Assembly (NCBI GenBank): GCA_963556195.1
Contig: OY744525.1
Location: forward strand, 61,536,272-61,600,271
Length of the DNA stretch: 64,000 bases
Source: Sepiola atlantica
Lineage: Eukaryota > Mollusca > Cephalopoda > Sepiida > Sepiolidae
Reading direction: 5' to 3'
Part shown: positions 20,132 to 30,720 of the stretch, piece by piece
Layout of the letters: each line of letters opens with the position of its first letter
How positions within the stretch are numbered: position 1 is the first letter of the stretch
Notes under the pieces: generated by a model
What the model was told of the DNA's origin: nothing
Seen by the model: only the letters and a program-made list of their open reading frames with translations
The model's database searches: none
Translations under genes and position numbers: made by a program

Positions 20132-20134
<3 letters not shown>
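19915..20134. repeat. Right terminal inverted repeat of Tc1-like element
   Basis: 220 bp, on the 5' side of the transposase. It leaves about 90 bp of leader (19823-19914) before the start codon, so any promoter should lie in or just inside this repeat. Confidence 0.95.

Positions 20135-20173
<39 letters not shown>
20135..20173. repeat. (TA)n microsatellite
   Basis: The Tc1-like element is inserted at the edge of this TA run. Confidence 0.97.
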
Positions 20174-20175
<2 letters not shown>

Positions 20176-20177
20176 AA

Positions 20178-21190
20178 ATGAATATTATACTTTATCCCCT
20201 CCGTATCCCTTCTTACCTTCCTCTTTTTATTCCTTCTTTCTTTCCTCCTCCCCTTTCCCTTTCTGTTTCTTCTCTCTTTATTTCCCTTTTCACCCCTTAT
20301 CTTTCTTCCTTTCCCCTTCTGTCTTTCCCTCTTTTATCCCCTACCTCTTTCTCTTCGTCCCTTCCTCTTTTTATTTCTATTCTTTTTTTTCTTATCCACC
20401 CCTTTCTTCCCTTATTATTCCTTACTCCTTCTCTTTCTTTAACCTTTCTTACTTTTTTCTTCTCCTTCTCTTCTTTTCTTTCCTTTCAGTTATTATTTCC
20501 CTTATTCCATCCCTCCTTTCTTTTTATCCTTTTTCCCTTCCCTCTTCTTCTGTTTCCTTCCCATATTCCCTCCATATTTCTTATTCTTCATCGATTCCCC
20601 TCTCTCATATTCATTTTCTTTTTTATTCCTTTTCCTTCGTATTCTCTTTTCCTTCCCTTATTCCCCCTCGCTTATCCCCTCTCTCTTTCCCTTTTTCTTT
20701 TTTTCCACCTTTTTCTCCCTTATCCTCTCCATTTCTCTTCTTTTTATTCCTTCTCTTTTTCCTTCTCTTATCCCCCTCTCTTTCCCTTCCTCTTTTTATT
20801 TCTTCTTTCTTTTCCTTATCACCTCTTCCATTCTTTCCTTCTTTCTTATTCCTTCTGCCTTTCCCTTCATCTTTTTATTCCTCCTTTTCATTTCCCTTTC
20901 CCTTATCTGCTCCTTTTCTTTCCTTCCCTTATCCCTCCCTCTTTCCCTTCTTCCTTTTCTCTTATTATTTCTTCTCGCTTTTCTTTACCTCTCTTTATTT
21001 CATCGTCCTTTTCCTAAACTCTTCATCTTTCCTTTCTTTTACCCATTACTCTCCTTAAGTTTTTTTTTCCACTTCCCACCTTAATTTCCCCTCCTTCCAT
21101 CTTTACTCCATACTACTCCCACCACCCCAACCCCTTCTCTGCTTCACTTTATCATTCTTTTCTTTCTTCCTTTTCTTCAGATTGTGCCTA
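20178..21190. repeat. 1-kb pyrimidine-rich tract
   Basis: Almost pure C/T on the plus strand with TTCC, CTTT and TCCC words and no fixed period. A 279-codon open frame inside it consists of Phe, Leu, Ser, Pro and Ile because purine-containing stop codons are rare; it is not a gene. Such tracts can form triplex DNA. Confidence 0.93.
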
Positions 21191-21830
21191 TTTATATCTA
21201 CATTCCTTCCTGAATCCTCCATCTTGCCTTCCTTTCACAAACCAATTACACAACACATATGTCTTCGTGCACTTCGATAATGCTCTTACCGAAACCTTTG
21301 GGAGATGGAATACCAATGTCCCAAGAATAGAACTCTCAGTTTAGAATTTTTTCCGAATCTTTCTTTCTTTCCTCTCATCTAGCATCCTGGAATTCTGTTC
21401 GAGCTATAAACGGTACATGACAAATAAAGACGCTTATGACTTTAAACCCTTCTTAAGAACAAGAACTCGGAAGTGAAGAAAAAATATTACCATTTATTTT
21501 TAGAGATTTCACATCATCTGTGACCGGTTTATTTTTCAACGAGAGTTTAAGTGACACCAAGTCTATCCAATATTCCAGGATTCTCCTCAGATATCGACAG
21601 TTAAATCGTTTGGATAGAAAAGGGATTATGCCTAAGATACTTCATTCCTCTACAGAAAGAACTGGGTTTTTTTTTTCACAAAATACATAAACCATACAAT
21701 AATAAAGCATTTGAACCAAAATGATAGAATTAAACGTAACACTTGTTTTATGAAGAAAAACTTCTGATAAGTCTTTCAAAAAAATAAAGACAACTTGATG
21801 TTAATTCATCATCTGTTCTATAATAAAAAG

Positions 21831-21832
<2 letters not shown>
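21191..21832. other. Unassigned sequence
   Basis: Nothing recognised. Confidence 0.4.
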
Positions 21833-21867
<35 letters not shown>

Positions 21868-22334
21868 TTATTAAAAATAACAAGTAATTTGAACGCCATA
21901 CAATGCATTTAAGTTTTATTAACTTTTTTTTTTTAATTGAATTTTCGAAGATATACTTCTTCATCAGAATTAAATAAAGATATATAAAAATACCTTTCAT
22001 TTTTTTTTTTTTCTTTTAGATCTCATCTTGTTTTTTTGGTGTTATCAGTTCGATGTAAATGAACGAATGAGAGTCTTTTTTTTCCGGACGGCACATGGCA
22101 GTGCAATTTGAATAGTAGGTTGTTGTCCTTAATTAGAAAGCATTGTTTGTATGGAAATATTAGTTATTAAAAATAACAAGTAATTTGAACGCCATACAAT
22201 GCATTTAAGTTTTATTAACTTTTTTTTTTTCAATTGAATTTTCGAAGATACTTGTTATTTTTAATAACTAATATTTCCATACAAACAATGCTTTCTAATT
22301 AAGGACAACAACCTACTATATATATATATATATG
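21833..22334 (-). mobile_element. PLE-like tails, two copies with inverted segments
   Basis: The minus strand carries a hammerhead-like motif (21933-21973), a T/A-rich linker, 'atgcattgtatggcgttc', 'tacttgttatttttaataac' and then (TA)n at 21833-21864. A second partial copy (about 22140-22255) follows. The arms 22111-22184 and 22246-22319 are inverted copies of each other and end at another (TA)n (22316-22333). No coding sequence. The layout resembles the repeated and inverted flanks of Penelope-like elements. Confidence 0.6.
21933..21973 (-). ncRNA. Hammerhead ribozyme-like motif with minimal stem III
   Basis: Minus strand: stem I UUAAUU with AAUUAA (six A-U pairs), core CUGAUGA, one unpaired A, stem II GAAG-UAUAU-CUUC, GAA, a self-complementary AAUU as stem III, and C before the cleavage position. 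Stem III is too short to be stable alone; in known PLE hammerheads such palindromic stems are thought to work by dimer formation. All-A/U stem I makes chance pairing easier, so confidence is moderate. Confidence 0.5.
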
Positions 22335-22339
22335 TTTGT

Positions 22340-22720
22340 ACACGAATACTTCTGTAGTAAGATGTTATTGTAGGAAATAAATACCGAAAAACAAGTCACT
22401 TACAGATAACTGCAATTCAAAACATAAAACGGTTGAGACCAATTTTTAAACAATGCAACGTCATTCTTGCACATGTTTTGTTTTTTTTTCATAATTTCAT
22501 ATTTGGCTGAAAAAACCGACAGGATTTGGCGAAAATTTCCAATCCCGCAATGGTGAAAGCAGTAAGAAATAAAACTATATATATATATATATCTATAATA
22601 CTTCTAAAAAATAAAAACCGATCAAACCGGAGGAATTTAATAAACAAAACGATGAGTTGCAGGTATCTGTAAGTGACTTGTTCTTGTTATTTATTTCCTC
22701 CAATAACATCTCTCTATCGA
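22340..22720. repeat. Inverted repeat with about 70-80-bp arms
   Basis: 'gatgttattgtaggaaataaat', 'aaacaagtcacttacagata' and 'actgcaa' at about 22362-22424 reappear in reverse at about 22660-22715 with changes. The interior has a (TA)n run near 22576-22594. The first quoted word is split by mismatches. Probably a decayed foldback element. Confidence 0.55.
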
Positions 22721-22754
22721 TATATGTACTTCTTTCTAATCAAGCGAGCAATAA

Positions 22755-23080
22755 ACGAGCCGGACGAAACGATTTCAAGTGTTTAGGGGAAGGGAAAAAG
22801 CAAATAGCAAATTAAACAACCCTCACCATCTGAAACGAATTTGGAAACAAATTTTTCACTCTATTCCCATAATGAGACGTCTTTCATTTTTTTCATTTTT
22901 TTTCTCGATACTGAGTGATATGAATTTCTTTTTTTTTTTTTTTAACTTTCCAGTTTTAGAAATTTTTTATCTAGCTTATTTCTTTTTTTTTAATTTCACC
23001 GATTGAGACGTTATTTTATATGAATATTAGTGCGAACACTGGCCAAGCATATTTTTTTTCATAATTTCTGACAAAGAGTG
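22755..23080 (+). repeat. Interspersed repeat D
   Basis: Homologous, in reverse, to 59390-59670: shared 'cgaaacgatttcaa/ttgaaatggtttcg', 'aatgagacgtct', 'actttcca' and 'accgattgagacgttatttt'. The first part (22785-22835, 'aagcaaatagcaa') also matches 60615-60665. T-rich homopolymers inside vary between copies. Class unknown. Confidence 0.7.
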
Positions 23081-23141
23081 TTCACTCATATAAAAATAAA
23101 AAGTTGCGTTCGATCCCATGTGATCGCGTGCAACCACCACT

Positions 23142-23188
23142 CCTGCACTGATAAGGGTAAAAAAAACCGAAACGATATCGCTTGTAGG
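23142..23188 (+). ncRNA. Hammerhead ribozyme, type I, mutated copy
   Basis: Stem I CCUGCA with UGUAGG is intact, and stem III and GAAA are present. The core reads CUGAUAA instead of CUGAUGA, losing the catalytic G, and the site before stem I reads GCU instead of GUC. It is predicted to be inactive. Comparison with the copy at 23499 shows these are point changes in a former ribozyme. Confidence 0.82.
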
Positions 23189-23498
23189 TTCAAAAACACT
23201 TTAATACTTGAAAATATTTGCAGTTAATGCCCCTTTAAGATTTATAGTCTTAATAGTAGAGCAATGTCTGGAATTACAGAGTTTGTTGTCATCAGCGATT
23301 ATGCAAAGTTCCGCTCGAGCGTCGAACACTGTCGACAACAAAAACACCCACCCCCGCCTCTTGAGTAAGTGTACGTTAATTTCAGCTACTGTCTGTGGCG
23401 ATTTCTTGCGGCCGCATGGGCATAGACGTTAGGATCGTAATTCTAGACTCAATCTACGAACTGTGTCCAATCCCATGTGACCACGTGCAACCACCACT

Positions 23499-23546
23499 CC
23501 TGCACTGATGAGGGTAAAAAAAACTCGAAACGATATCGTCTGTAGG
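23499..23546 (+). ncRNA. Hammerhead ribozyme, type I, canonical
   Basis: All conserved parts are present in order: stem I CCUGCA (23499-23504) pairing with UGUAGG (23541-23546), core CUGAUGA (23505-23511), stem II GGGU-A7-ACUC, GAA, stem III ACG-AUAU-CGU, and cleavage triplet GUC ending at 23540. Stem II has one G-U pair. The stem III segment is a 10-base palindrome, as in retrozyme and PLE hammerheads that act as dimers. It should cut its own RNA after 23540. Confidence 0.9.
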
Positions 23547-23571
23547 TTCAAAATACTTGAAAATATTTACA

Positions 23572-24502
<931 letters not shown>

Positions 24503-24902
24503 ACATTCCATGAAAAATGACAGTATACTGAAATCATATGCCCTTAATAGGGTTCAGATGAAAATTCATATACACTAAATGTACAAAAGCAAGGAAATTC
24601 CCAAATTTTTACACTTTTATTGTCATTAAGCGTATGCGAGCACAACAAGGCTATGTATTTTACTGGTAGGAATTTTTTCTTCAGCGCCCCTCACACACTT
24701 CATCCACTCATGCATAGAGATGTATACTGTAGTGATGTGATAATGAAATGGTTTGTTTGATATGTAGTCATACCCTTAATGACAATAAAAGTGTAAAAAT
24801 TTGGGAATTTCCTTGCTTTTGTACATTTAGTGTATATGAATTTTCATCTTAACCCTATTAAGGGCATATGATTTCAGTATACTGGCATTTTTCATGGAAT
24901 GT
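24503..24902. mobile_element. 400-bp foldback MITE
   Basis: Arms 24503-24636 and 24769-24902 are both 134 bp and complementary with about three mismatches; a 132-bp spacer separates them. No open frame. The superfamily is not determined because no clear target duplication was seen. Confidence 0.9.
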
Positions 24903-25384
24903 CACTACTTTTGTAATGTTTTGCATATTTTGCAATACAATGCCTTCTCATAAGGTTTTTTGTAATTTTCTGGAAAACTAAGGAATATGGTAAACTGAAA
25001 TTTAAATGCCATCAACTAGACCCTAGAACCTCTATCTATGCCAAAAATCAGCTGAATCCATCAAATGGTTGATGAGATACAGGGTACGTACGTACGTACA
25101 TACACACAGATAACATGATTTCATGATTGAACTTTCTGGATCTCTGGGTTGCCTTGACTAATGATGCTGAAATTCTACACACTTATAGAACCTATCAAAT
25201 AAAAATTTTGTGGAAAGTTTTAACTAATTTGGTTTATTGATTTTTGAGTTATGATTGATCAAAGAAATGAGATTTTCAGCATAGGCCATTCTTGAAGTCT
25301 ATTAAGGGATAGAGCACTCTCGCGCCTCCCTTGATTTCTGTCACTATAATGTCAAAGTTTGAAATAGCATTATTTAACCACATT
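24903..25384. other. Unassigned sequence
   Basis: A short GTAC run lies near 25085-25100. Words such as 'aaaaatcagctgaatccatc' and 'tggttgatgagatacagg' look like repeat DNA, but no second copy is in this window. Confidence 0.4.
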
Positions 25385-25387
25385 CGT

Positions 25388-25562
25388 ATTTTTTTTCTTT
25401 TTACTAATGAGTTACTATTTATCAAGGCCAGAAGCCACTTGAAGATAAGCATTAATAAAATGGATTGTTAGTTGAAATGATGAAGAATATTATGCGCGGA
25501 TTGGAACTGATAAACTGGATGAAGATAATTGTATTATTTATGAGGAAGGTTCGTGACAGGTA
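25388..25562 (-). pseudogene. LINE family 2, 3' end
   Basis: On the minus strand this reads 'gtttatcagttccaatcc', 'taatgcttatcttcaagtgg', 'cttctggccttgataaatag', then an A-rich tail (seen as T runs at 25388-25402). The same end occurs at 46357-46530 (minus) and after a LINE C-terminus at 29157-29290 (plus). Remaining coding potential is slight (VSKYLSRTFLINN). Confidence 0.65.
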
Positions 25563-25689
25563 TTTGCTGACGGTTGTTGTTATGTTGTAGTCTTTAATAT
25601 ATTTACCCCCCCCCCCATCTACCGTAAGAAAAATGTGACACAAGGTCAGAAGGTGTAGATAGAAAGGTCAGCGTACAAGAGGCAGTGCA
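25563..25689. other. Unassigned spacer
   Basis: Nothing recognised besides a C run at about 25606-25616. Confidence 0.4.
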
Positions 25690-25865
25690 CTGAAAAAATG
25701 CCCGAGCAGCCTTTCAGTATTCTTGAGTAGGGGCGCCTCAGGTGATTAGCAATAAACTAACCCCTTCTTATCAAAGCGAGAAGGTAAAGCCTGGGAGGGT
25801 GGACCTTCTGAGATTGCACAGAACTATACCTCAGCCATACTGAGCAGGGAAGCTGGATATCACAG
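25690..25865 (-). repeat. Interspersed repeat E (SINE-like)
   Basis: Reverse-strand copy of a repeat also found at 27175-27335 (minus), 31648-31965, 45966-46195 and 49287-49560 (plus). Shared words include 'gtccaccctcccaggctt', 'aagtttattgctta', 'ctgaggcgcccctac'. It is GC-rich relative to its surroundings. It resembles a SINE in size, but no A/B boxes were convincing. Confidence 0.75.
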
Positions 25866-26499
25866 CTGCTCACCCTGTTGGACTGAGTATGAAGGACATA
25901 TACTTGACTTTAATCATCATGGCTCGATTTAAGGGATGAACAGATTCACATTTTCTTTAAAACAGGTAAGATCGCAAAAAAAAAGTAATACAAGAATTAA
26001 AAAGCCACATTTATATTCCATATTAAAAAAAGAAGAGCTGAAAGCAATGAATACAACCATGTTGTAGTATGCAGTGAAGCAGTCCTGCAGCAATGTGCTG
26101 CAAAGAAGCTCTGTCCATGGAAATCTTAACTGACACTAGATACATGGAGGGCGAAAGGAAAGTCTTTCTTCTGTTTTGGTAGTAAGACAAGTTCTTGCTG
26201 TGAATGTTTTACAAGGTTTGAGCTCAGCCAAACATCTTCCATGACAATAACGATAGAGTAGCGAGAGACTAGCAACGTCTCTTCCGTGAGAAAGAGGCTG
26301 AAAGGAGGAGAAGAAATCACCCCCATTCTATTTCATAGTCGATTTTGTACTCTGTCAAGGCAAGAAAGAATGCTCTGTGCAGTACCTCCCCAGAAAACTC
26401 AAATCCCTAAGAAATGTTTAAGATGCGTCCACGCATCTACGTAAGATTTCTGTCCGCCCGTCTGTACACATACATAACATTTTTGTCGCTATTGCAAGA
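25866..26499. other. Unassigned sequence
   Basis: Nothing recognised apart from the word shared with 24425-24480 at 26408-26440 ('gtttaagatgcgtccacg'). Confidence 0.4.
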
Positions 26500-27022
26500 G
26501 TTAGGAGTGGAGTAAGTTCAGGGAACTCCCGCCATTACTAACCAGCAAAGTATTACCACTGTCAATTAAGGGAAGAGTCTATGAAGCATATGTACGCAGT
26601 GTGATGATGTATGGAAGTGAAATCTTGCATGGAGATAAATGATATGAGAATGATACGATCGATGTATAATGTGAGTCTTAAAAACAGGCTGAGTTCTGAT
26701 GACCTCAGAGGAAGATTAAATCTGGACAGTATAGGGAGATGCATACAGAAGAGTAGACTTCGATGGTATGGCAACATTGAAAGAATGGATGAGAGTTTTT
26801 CAGTTAGTAGATGTAGAATAGTAGAGGTTTGGAGGTTCAGTTCACAGGGGAAGACCAAGAAACACATGGAAAAATGTGATAAAAATGGGCTTGAGGGAAA
26901 GAGGGATAAATAAAGACCTGGCCAGAAATAGGTTACTTTGGAAGTCAATTTCTTAAAGCCTTCCAACGCATGCCAGCATGTAAAACGGACGTTAAACCGA
27001 ATGTGATGATGATGATCATCAT
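26500..27022 (+). pseudogene. RTE-like LINE C-terminus and 3' tail, decayed
   Basis: The frame 26611-26913 (100 codons) reads NDMRMIRSMYNVSLKNR, SDDLRGRLNLDSIGRCIQ and SRLRWYGNIERMDES. These match the RTE-like pattern 'ndmrmiRwm..vslkdr.ss.elr.rl.i..i...i...rLrW.Ghv.r'. The preceding 110 bp give the upstream block in broken frames. The 3' end 'catgccagcatgtaaaac', 'ggacgttaaaccgaatg' and a GAT/ATC microsatellite (27003-27026) is the family's tail. Lost frames and a substituted core show it is dead. Confidence 0.85.
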
Positions 27023-27174
27023 CATCAGCATGTTTAAGTTTAGAATAGAATTCTTTAACCATATTCGGTCATAAAATTAATGTTGACAATAACCAATATT
27101 TACCTACTTCTCATTGCAGCAAGATTAGACATGAAATCAATTTAACGGAGAAAGGGGACCATCTCCCCCCGAGG
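27023..27174. other. Unassigned spacer
   Basis: Nothing recognised. Confidence 0.4.
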
Positions 27175-27335
27175 AAGTATTCTGGTCAGATACAAAACTA
27201 GCCGAGAATGGGCCTGTCAGCATTCCCCAGTAAGGGCGTCTCAGCAACCGGCAATAAACCAATACTCTCCGTGAGAAGTGAGTGATACCTGGGAAGTTAC
27301 ACTTTCTAGGACCGAGCAGGACCATACCTCATTCC
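27175..27335 (-). repeat. Interspersed repeat E (SINE-like), diverged
   Basis: Shares 'gcattccccagtaagggcgt', 'ctcagca', 'ggcaataaacca', 'cctgggaagt' and 'ctaggaccgagcaggacc' with the other copies in reverse orientation. Confidence 0.6.
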
Positions 27336-27689
27336 AACAAAGAAGAGTCTGATGGTACAGTTCCTAGGTTGCCAGAATGATGCCCGGGCGAATCTCGTCT
27401 GATATGGAAACAGTTCTTTGTATAGCTTACACAATCTATCATACAGAGAACAACAGCTGCCCGCAAGTTTTCTTAAAGATGGAAGTTCCCCATTTTTCTA
27501 TAAAGCAGACAACACTATTGTTTTGTTCTGGTATAAATAACCCCAAAAAGGTTTCATATGCCGTAAAACAGGCATTTAATGATGTCTTGGAATTAAATAA
27601 TCTGAAAAGGGTCTCTATTTATTTGCTTCCCCATGGGGACAAAGTTAGACACTTCTAAAAAAAATATTAAAGAAAATTGTATAAAATAT
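27336..27689. other. Unassigned sequence with a 93-codon open frame
   Basis: An open frame at 27377-27658 (plus) has no recognisable domain. Part of it (near 27540-27575, 'ccccaaaaaggtttcatatg') overlaps the satellite family described at 32.8 kb, so it is probably not a gene. Confidence 0.4.
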
Positions 27690-28252
27690 TCCATTATACA
27701 CTTTTGCGATTTAAATAATATTCATTATAAACTTTTCCTGTTTAAATAAAATCCATTATAAACTTTTCCGGTTTTAGTAAAATCCATTATAAACTTTTCC
27801 GGTTTAAGTAAAATCCATTATAAACTTTTCCGGCTTAAATAAAATCCATTATAAACATTTCCGGGTTAAATAAAATCCATTATAAACATTTCCGGGTTAA
27901 ATAAAATCCATTATAAATATTTCCGGGTTAAATAAAATCCGTTATAAACTTTTCCGGTTTAAATAAAATCTATTATAAACATTTCCAGTTTAAATAAAAG
28001 CCATTATAACCTTTTTCAGTTTTAGTAAAATCCATTATAAACTTTTCGGTTTTATATAAAATCTATTATAAACTATTGCAGTTTTCCGGTTTAAACAAAA
28101 TCCATTATAAACTTTTCGGTTTTATATAAAAGCCATTATAAACTTTTGCAGTTTTCCTGTTTAAATAACATCCATTATAAACTTTTCCGTTTTATATTTA
28201 TATAAAACATCATAAACTTTTACAGTTTAAATAAAATCTACTTTTCCGGTTT
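27690..28252 (+). repeat. 31-bp minisatellite, about 17 units
   Basis: Tandem units of the form 'aaaatccattataaactttt' plus 'ccggtttaaat', period about 31 bp with indels near 28070-28250. Variants swap 'ccggtt', 'ccgggt', 'gcagtt'. It is neither CRISPR nor coding. Confidence 0.95.
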
Positions 28253-28988
28253 AAAATTACATGCATAGAAACTGAACGGCTGTTTATTTTTAGACATCGC
28301 TTTGATAGGAAAGCATTGAGAACAAACGGCAATAGAAGACTACTTCTCTTTTTCACTTTCTTCCTTCTTTCTTTTCTCCTTTCAACTCTGGCAGTCACAA
28401 GGCCTGTGTCACCTCAACACTGACCAAAAGCAAAAAAGTGCATATACACCTTTTATATGGCAATTTTGTTCTACTCACAATTCTTTGCTTTTCTCCTTGT
28501 CCATAAATTCAGTTTTCCTGCTAGCACCAACGGAAGTGACAGTCTTTCGTCTATTCATTCATTCATCCATCCAAACCACAACTTGATATCTCTATGGTAG
28601 AAAATAAAAGTAAATACGTGTCAATTCGAGCAGTCACAAGACTTGTGTCTAGTCAATACTGACCAAAAACAAACAAAAAGGTCCCATACACCTCTTATAT
28701 CGTAAGTTTTTTCTCTATTTTCAGACATTTCTTTCTTATTTTAACAAGATTTAACAAGAGACACGTAGGTTACACAAAAATAATCTTTAAATTAAAATTT
28801 CCACTTTCCAAATTTCCTCGCGTTGAAAACAGAGTTTGAAAAAGTATTTGTAAAATAATCAGGTTATGTAAAATATAGGTTAGCAAATGGAATGCATATC
28901 TGGTATTCAAGGCAGAGTTGTTGTTTTGATAGTTTGCGATTTAGGTAAGTCGGTAGGTAATTATAAAAAATAAACATTTTTCTTTCTC
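28253..28988. other. Unassigned sequence
   Basis: 'cagtcacaaggcctgtgtca' type words at 28391 and 28632 are an imperfect 240-bp direct duplication ('ctgaccaaaa', 'catacacct', 'ttatat'). No gene recognised. Confidence 0.45.
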
Positions 28989-29290
28989 TGCACCAAAAAC
29001 AAAATAGAACTTCCATGAACAAAGTTTCTTTCCTAGAATATCCTATCTGTGGAATAAGATACCAAAAGTCTGCTTCTCAACCGACTACAGCATGGTTGTC
29101 TTCACGTCTAATGTAAACAAATACTTGTTGAGCAATCCTCTTGGATAATCAATTCCCCTTAAGTAATCTTCTGCCCATTTCTCCCATTGTTTCTAGTCCA
29201 TTAAAGGTGGCGATGATCGTCAATCTTGAACCCTTATCCTCGAGTAACTTCCAGGCCTTGATAAGAGATGAACCATCAGTAAAAAAAAAA
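28989..29290 (+). pseudogene. LINE family 2, C-terminus and 3' end
   Basis: One frame ends with FFPRISYLWNKIPK, then VVFTSNVNKYLLSNPLG and a stop at about 29146-29148, the usual C-terminus of CR1/Jockey-like polymerases (FF.R....WN.lP ... F...l..yl). A 3' UTR with 'cttatcctcgagtaacttcc' and 'ggccttgataag' and a poly(A) at 29280-29292 follows. The sequence upstream of the FFPR block is not readable in frame. Confidence 0.75.
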
Positions 29291-29435
29291 AATTAAAAGA
29301 AAATGGTGATTCGTTGTTTAGAAAAGAATGTGTAAAAATAAAAGAAAGATTTTGATAAATACAGTGAGTTTATTGGAAAACAATGGAGAATTAACTTGAT
29401 TTCGATAAACGAGGGCGTTGTGTGGTTTTCTATTA
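29291..29435. other. Unassigned spacer
   Basis: Nothing recognised. Confidence 0.4.
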
Positions 29436-29739
29436 TCTAATATATAAAGCAAAGTTAGTGTCTTCATTGTTTCTTTGTCATCGATAGCTTTCTTTCTACA
29501 AAATCAATATTTAATAGTGGTCCGTCAGTTTTTTCTCGTGGAACGTTTCAGCATGTTATTAAGAACAATAAAATGTAATACGATTTAATTCCTCCCAGAA
29601 AATACTTTGTCTGAGTCGAAATTATTATATAAATAATATTTTTTTTAAAACCCCGCAAAATCGGCATAGTTTAAAAAAAGAAAAGCAAAACAAATTGTAA
29701 GTAAAACACTACCGTACAATGCCGGGTCGGTACAGCTAG
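29436..29739 (+). mobile_element. Non-autonomous Helitron, 304 bp
   Basis: Begins TCTAATATATAAAG after a host A and ends ACAGCTAG before a host T, the Helitron rule of TC at the 5' end, CTRR at the 3' end and insertion between A and T. A short hairpin (ACCG ... CGGT) lies about 8 bp before CTAG. A homologous copy starts at 48187. No replication initiator or helicase is encoded. Confidence 0.8.
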
Positions 29740-29789
29740 TCATAGATAATATCGTCCCCATCCTGTTTAAGAAATTATTCAGTTCTCTG
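29740..29789. other. Spacer
   Basis: Short unassigned spacer between the Helitron and the SINE. Confidence 0.4.
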
Positions 29790-30095
29790 TCAGAACGCGT
29801 GGCGCAACAGATAAAGTGCTAAGTGATAGTTCTAAGTGAAAACTGGAGGTTAAAGGTTCAAGCCTCAGGACAGGCGATACTAAGAATATAATTAAAAATT
29901 ACGTAAGACTACTACTTGGTCGTGGCTGATGGAATGAGAACAATCTATCTCTGTGGATTAAATAAAGGGTTCAGTTCGAACTTCCATAAAGATTCCCGAG
30001 TCTGAAAGACACATCCGAAGAAGGTTGGAGATTACATCGGCCGAAACGTTGTGAGAATAGTTACGGTAGTCTGAAGAATCCAAATAATACAGAAG
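29790..30095 (+). repeat. tRNA-derived SINE, full length
   Basis: The head has an A-box-like TGGCGCAACAG (29800-29810) and B-box GGTTCAAGCC (29855-29864). The body follows: 'gtggctgatggaatgagaac', 'ggattaaataaagggttc', 'gaagaaggttggagattac', 'ggccgaaacgttgtgagaat' and 'agtctgaagaatccaaata'. It is the best plus-strand copy in the window. In the tail fold the core reads CCGAAGA instead of CUGAAGA. Confidence 0.9.
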
Positions 30096-30389
30096 GAAAT
30101 ATATTATTTTTTTGCAGATTATCTCCTTGTTGTAACTGTTGCTCTGCGCTTCTCCCGCAAATATCAATATATCTCCGATCTGACAAATTCACTTCTTGTT
30201 TACGAGGAGTTGATCTGATCCTTCGCTCTTCCACAACTTGAAATTGTCATCACTAATTTTTCAGAAGTTCACCTTGTGTTGACTTCAATCGCAGGATAAG
30301 GGCTCAAAGACTAATTGTTGAGAGGAGAGAAGTTTCGCAAGAAGACAGGCGGAAAGATGATGAGATAAGTAATGATTTAGTTTGCTTTA
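30096..30389. other. Unassigned sequence
   Basis: Nothing recognised. Confidence 0.4.
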
Positions 30390-30645
30390 TCTATTCTGTG
30401 GCATATCAACCCTTTTGGGGGTTATTAATGCCAAACTAAAATAAAAAGCTTGTCACTATTGTGTTCGGGTGTATAAAAAAACAACTTTTTGTGGTATTTA
30501 ATGTCGAAATACAAAACGCTGGTCTCGTCTGTTTCATGGGATATCAGCTCTTTTATTTGTTTATTTAATGCCGAAACACAAAAAAAACTTGTCCCATCTG
30601 TAGAATATGACATCTTTTGAGGTTATTTAATGTCAAAACAATCAC
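30390..30645 (-). repeat. Satellite S, decayed tandem units
   Basis: About four units of 60-70 bp with the words 'ggcatatcaaccctttt', 'ggttatttaatgcc' and 'aaaacttgtc'. In reverse they match the satellite block at 32.8-35.0 kb. A further unit lies at 30893-30930 and another at 31205-31225. Confidence 0.8.
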
Positions 30646-30720
30646 TGAAGATAAGTAACGTTGAGCCTGGTCAATACTAGATGGGCAACCGTTTGGGAAT
30701 ACCAGGCACTGTATGTGAGA
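30640..30720 (+). pseudogene. 5S rRNA 3'-half-like sequence fused to satellite
   Basis: The stretch 'atcactgaagataagtaacg', 'ttgagcctggtcaatacta', 'gatgggcaaccgtttgggaa' and 'taccaggcactgtatg' follows the 3' two thirds of animal 5S rRNA, including the internal promoter region. The 5' third is replaced by satellite S. It is a truncated 5S pseudogene or the remnant of a 5S-derived SINE; no terminator T run follows directly. Confidence 0.85.

Larger units (their letters stand above)
18538..20134 (-). mobile_element. Complete Tc1-like DNA transposon, 1,597 bp
   Basis: Termini begin CAGTCGCGTCC and the element is flanked by the TA target-site duplication (18536-18537 and 20135-20136). The terminal inverted repeats are 220 bp (18538-18757 and 19915-20134) and differ at one visible position. 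Each contains two direct repeats of a 'gtccaaaaNtaagggac' core, outer (18545-18567; 20105-20127) and inner (18726-18748; 19924-19946), about 180 bp apart. This is the IR/DR arrangement known from Sleeping Beauty-type elements, where each repeat binds transposase. The intact transposase lies between. Near-identical ends and an open frame suggest recent insertion. The right end abuts a (TA)n tract. Confidence 0.97.

Noticed and set aside
20178..21017. 279-codon plus-strand open frame, membrane-protein-like
   Set aside because: It is a pyrimidine tract; Phe/Leu/Ser/Pro composition and the lack of stops are due to base composition.
27690..28252. CRISPR-like array of 31-bp repeats
   Set aside because: Repeats are contiguous with no unique spacers, and the context is eukaryotic.
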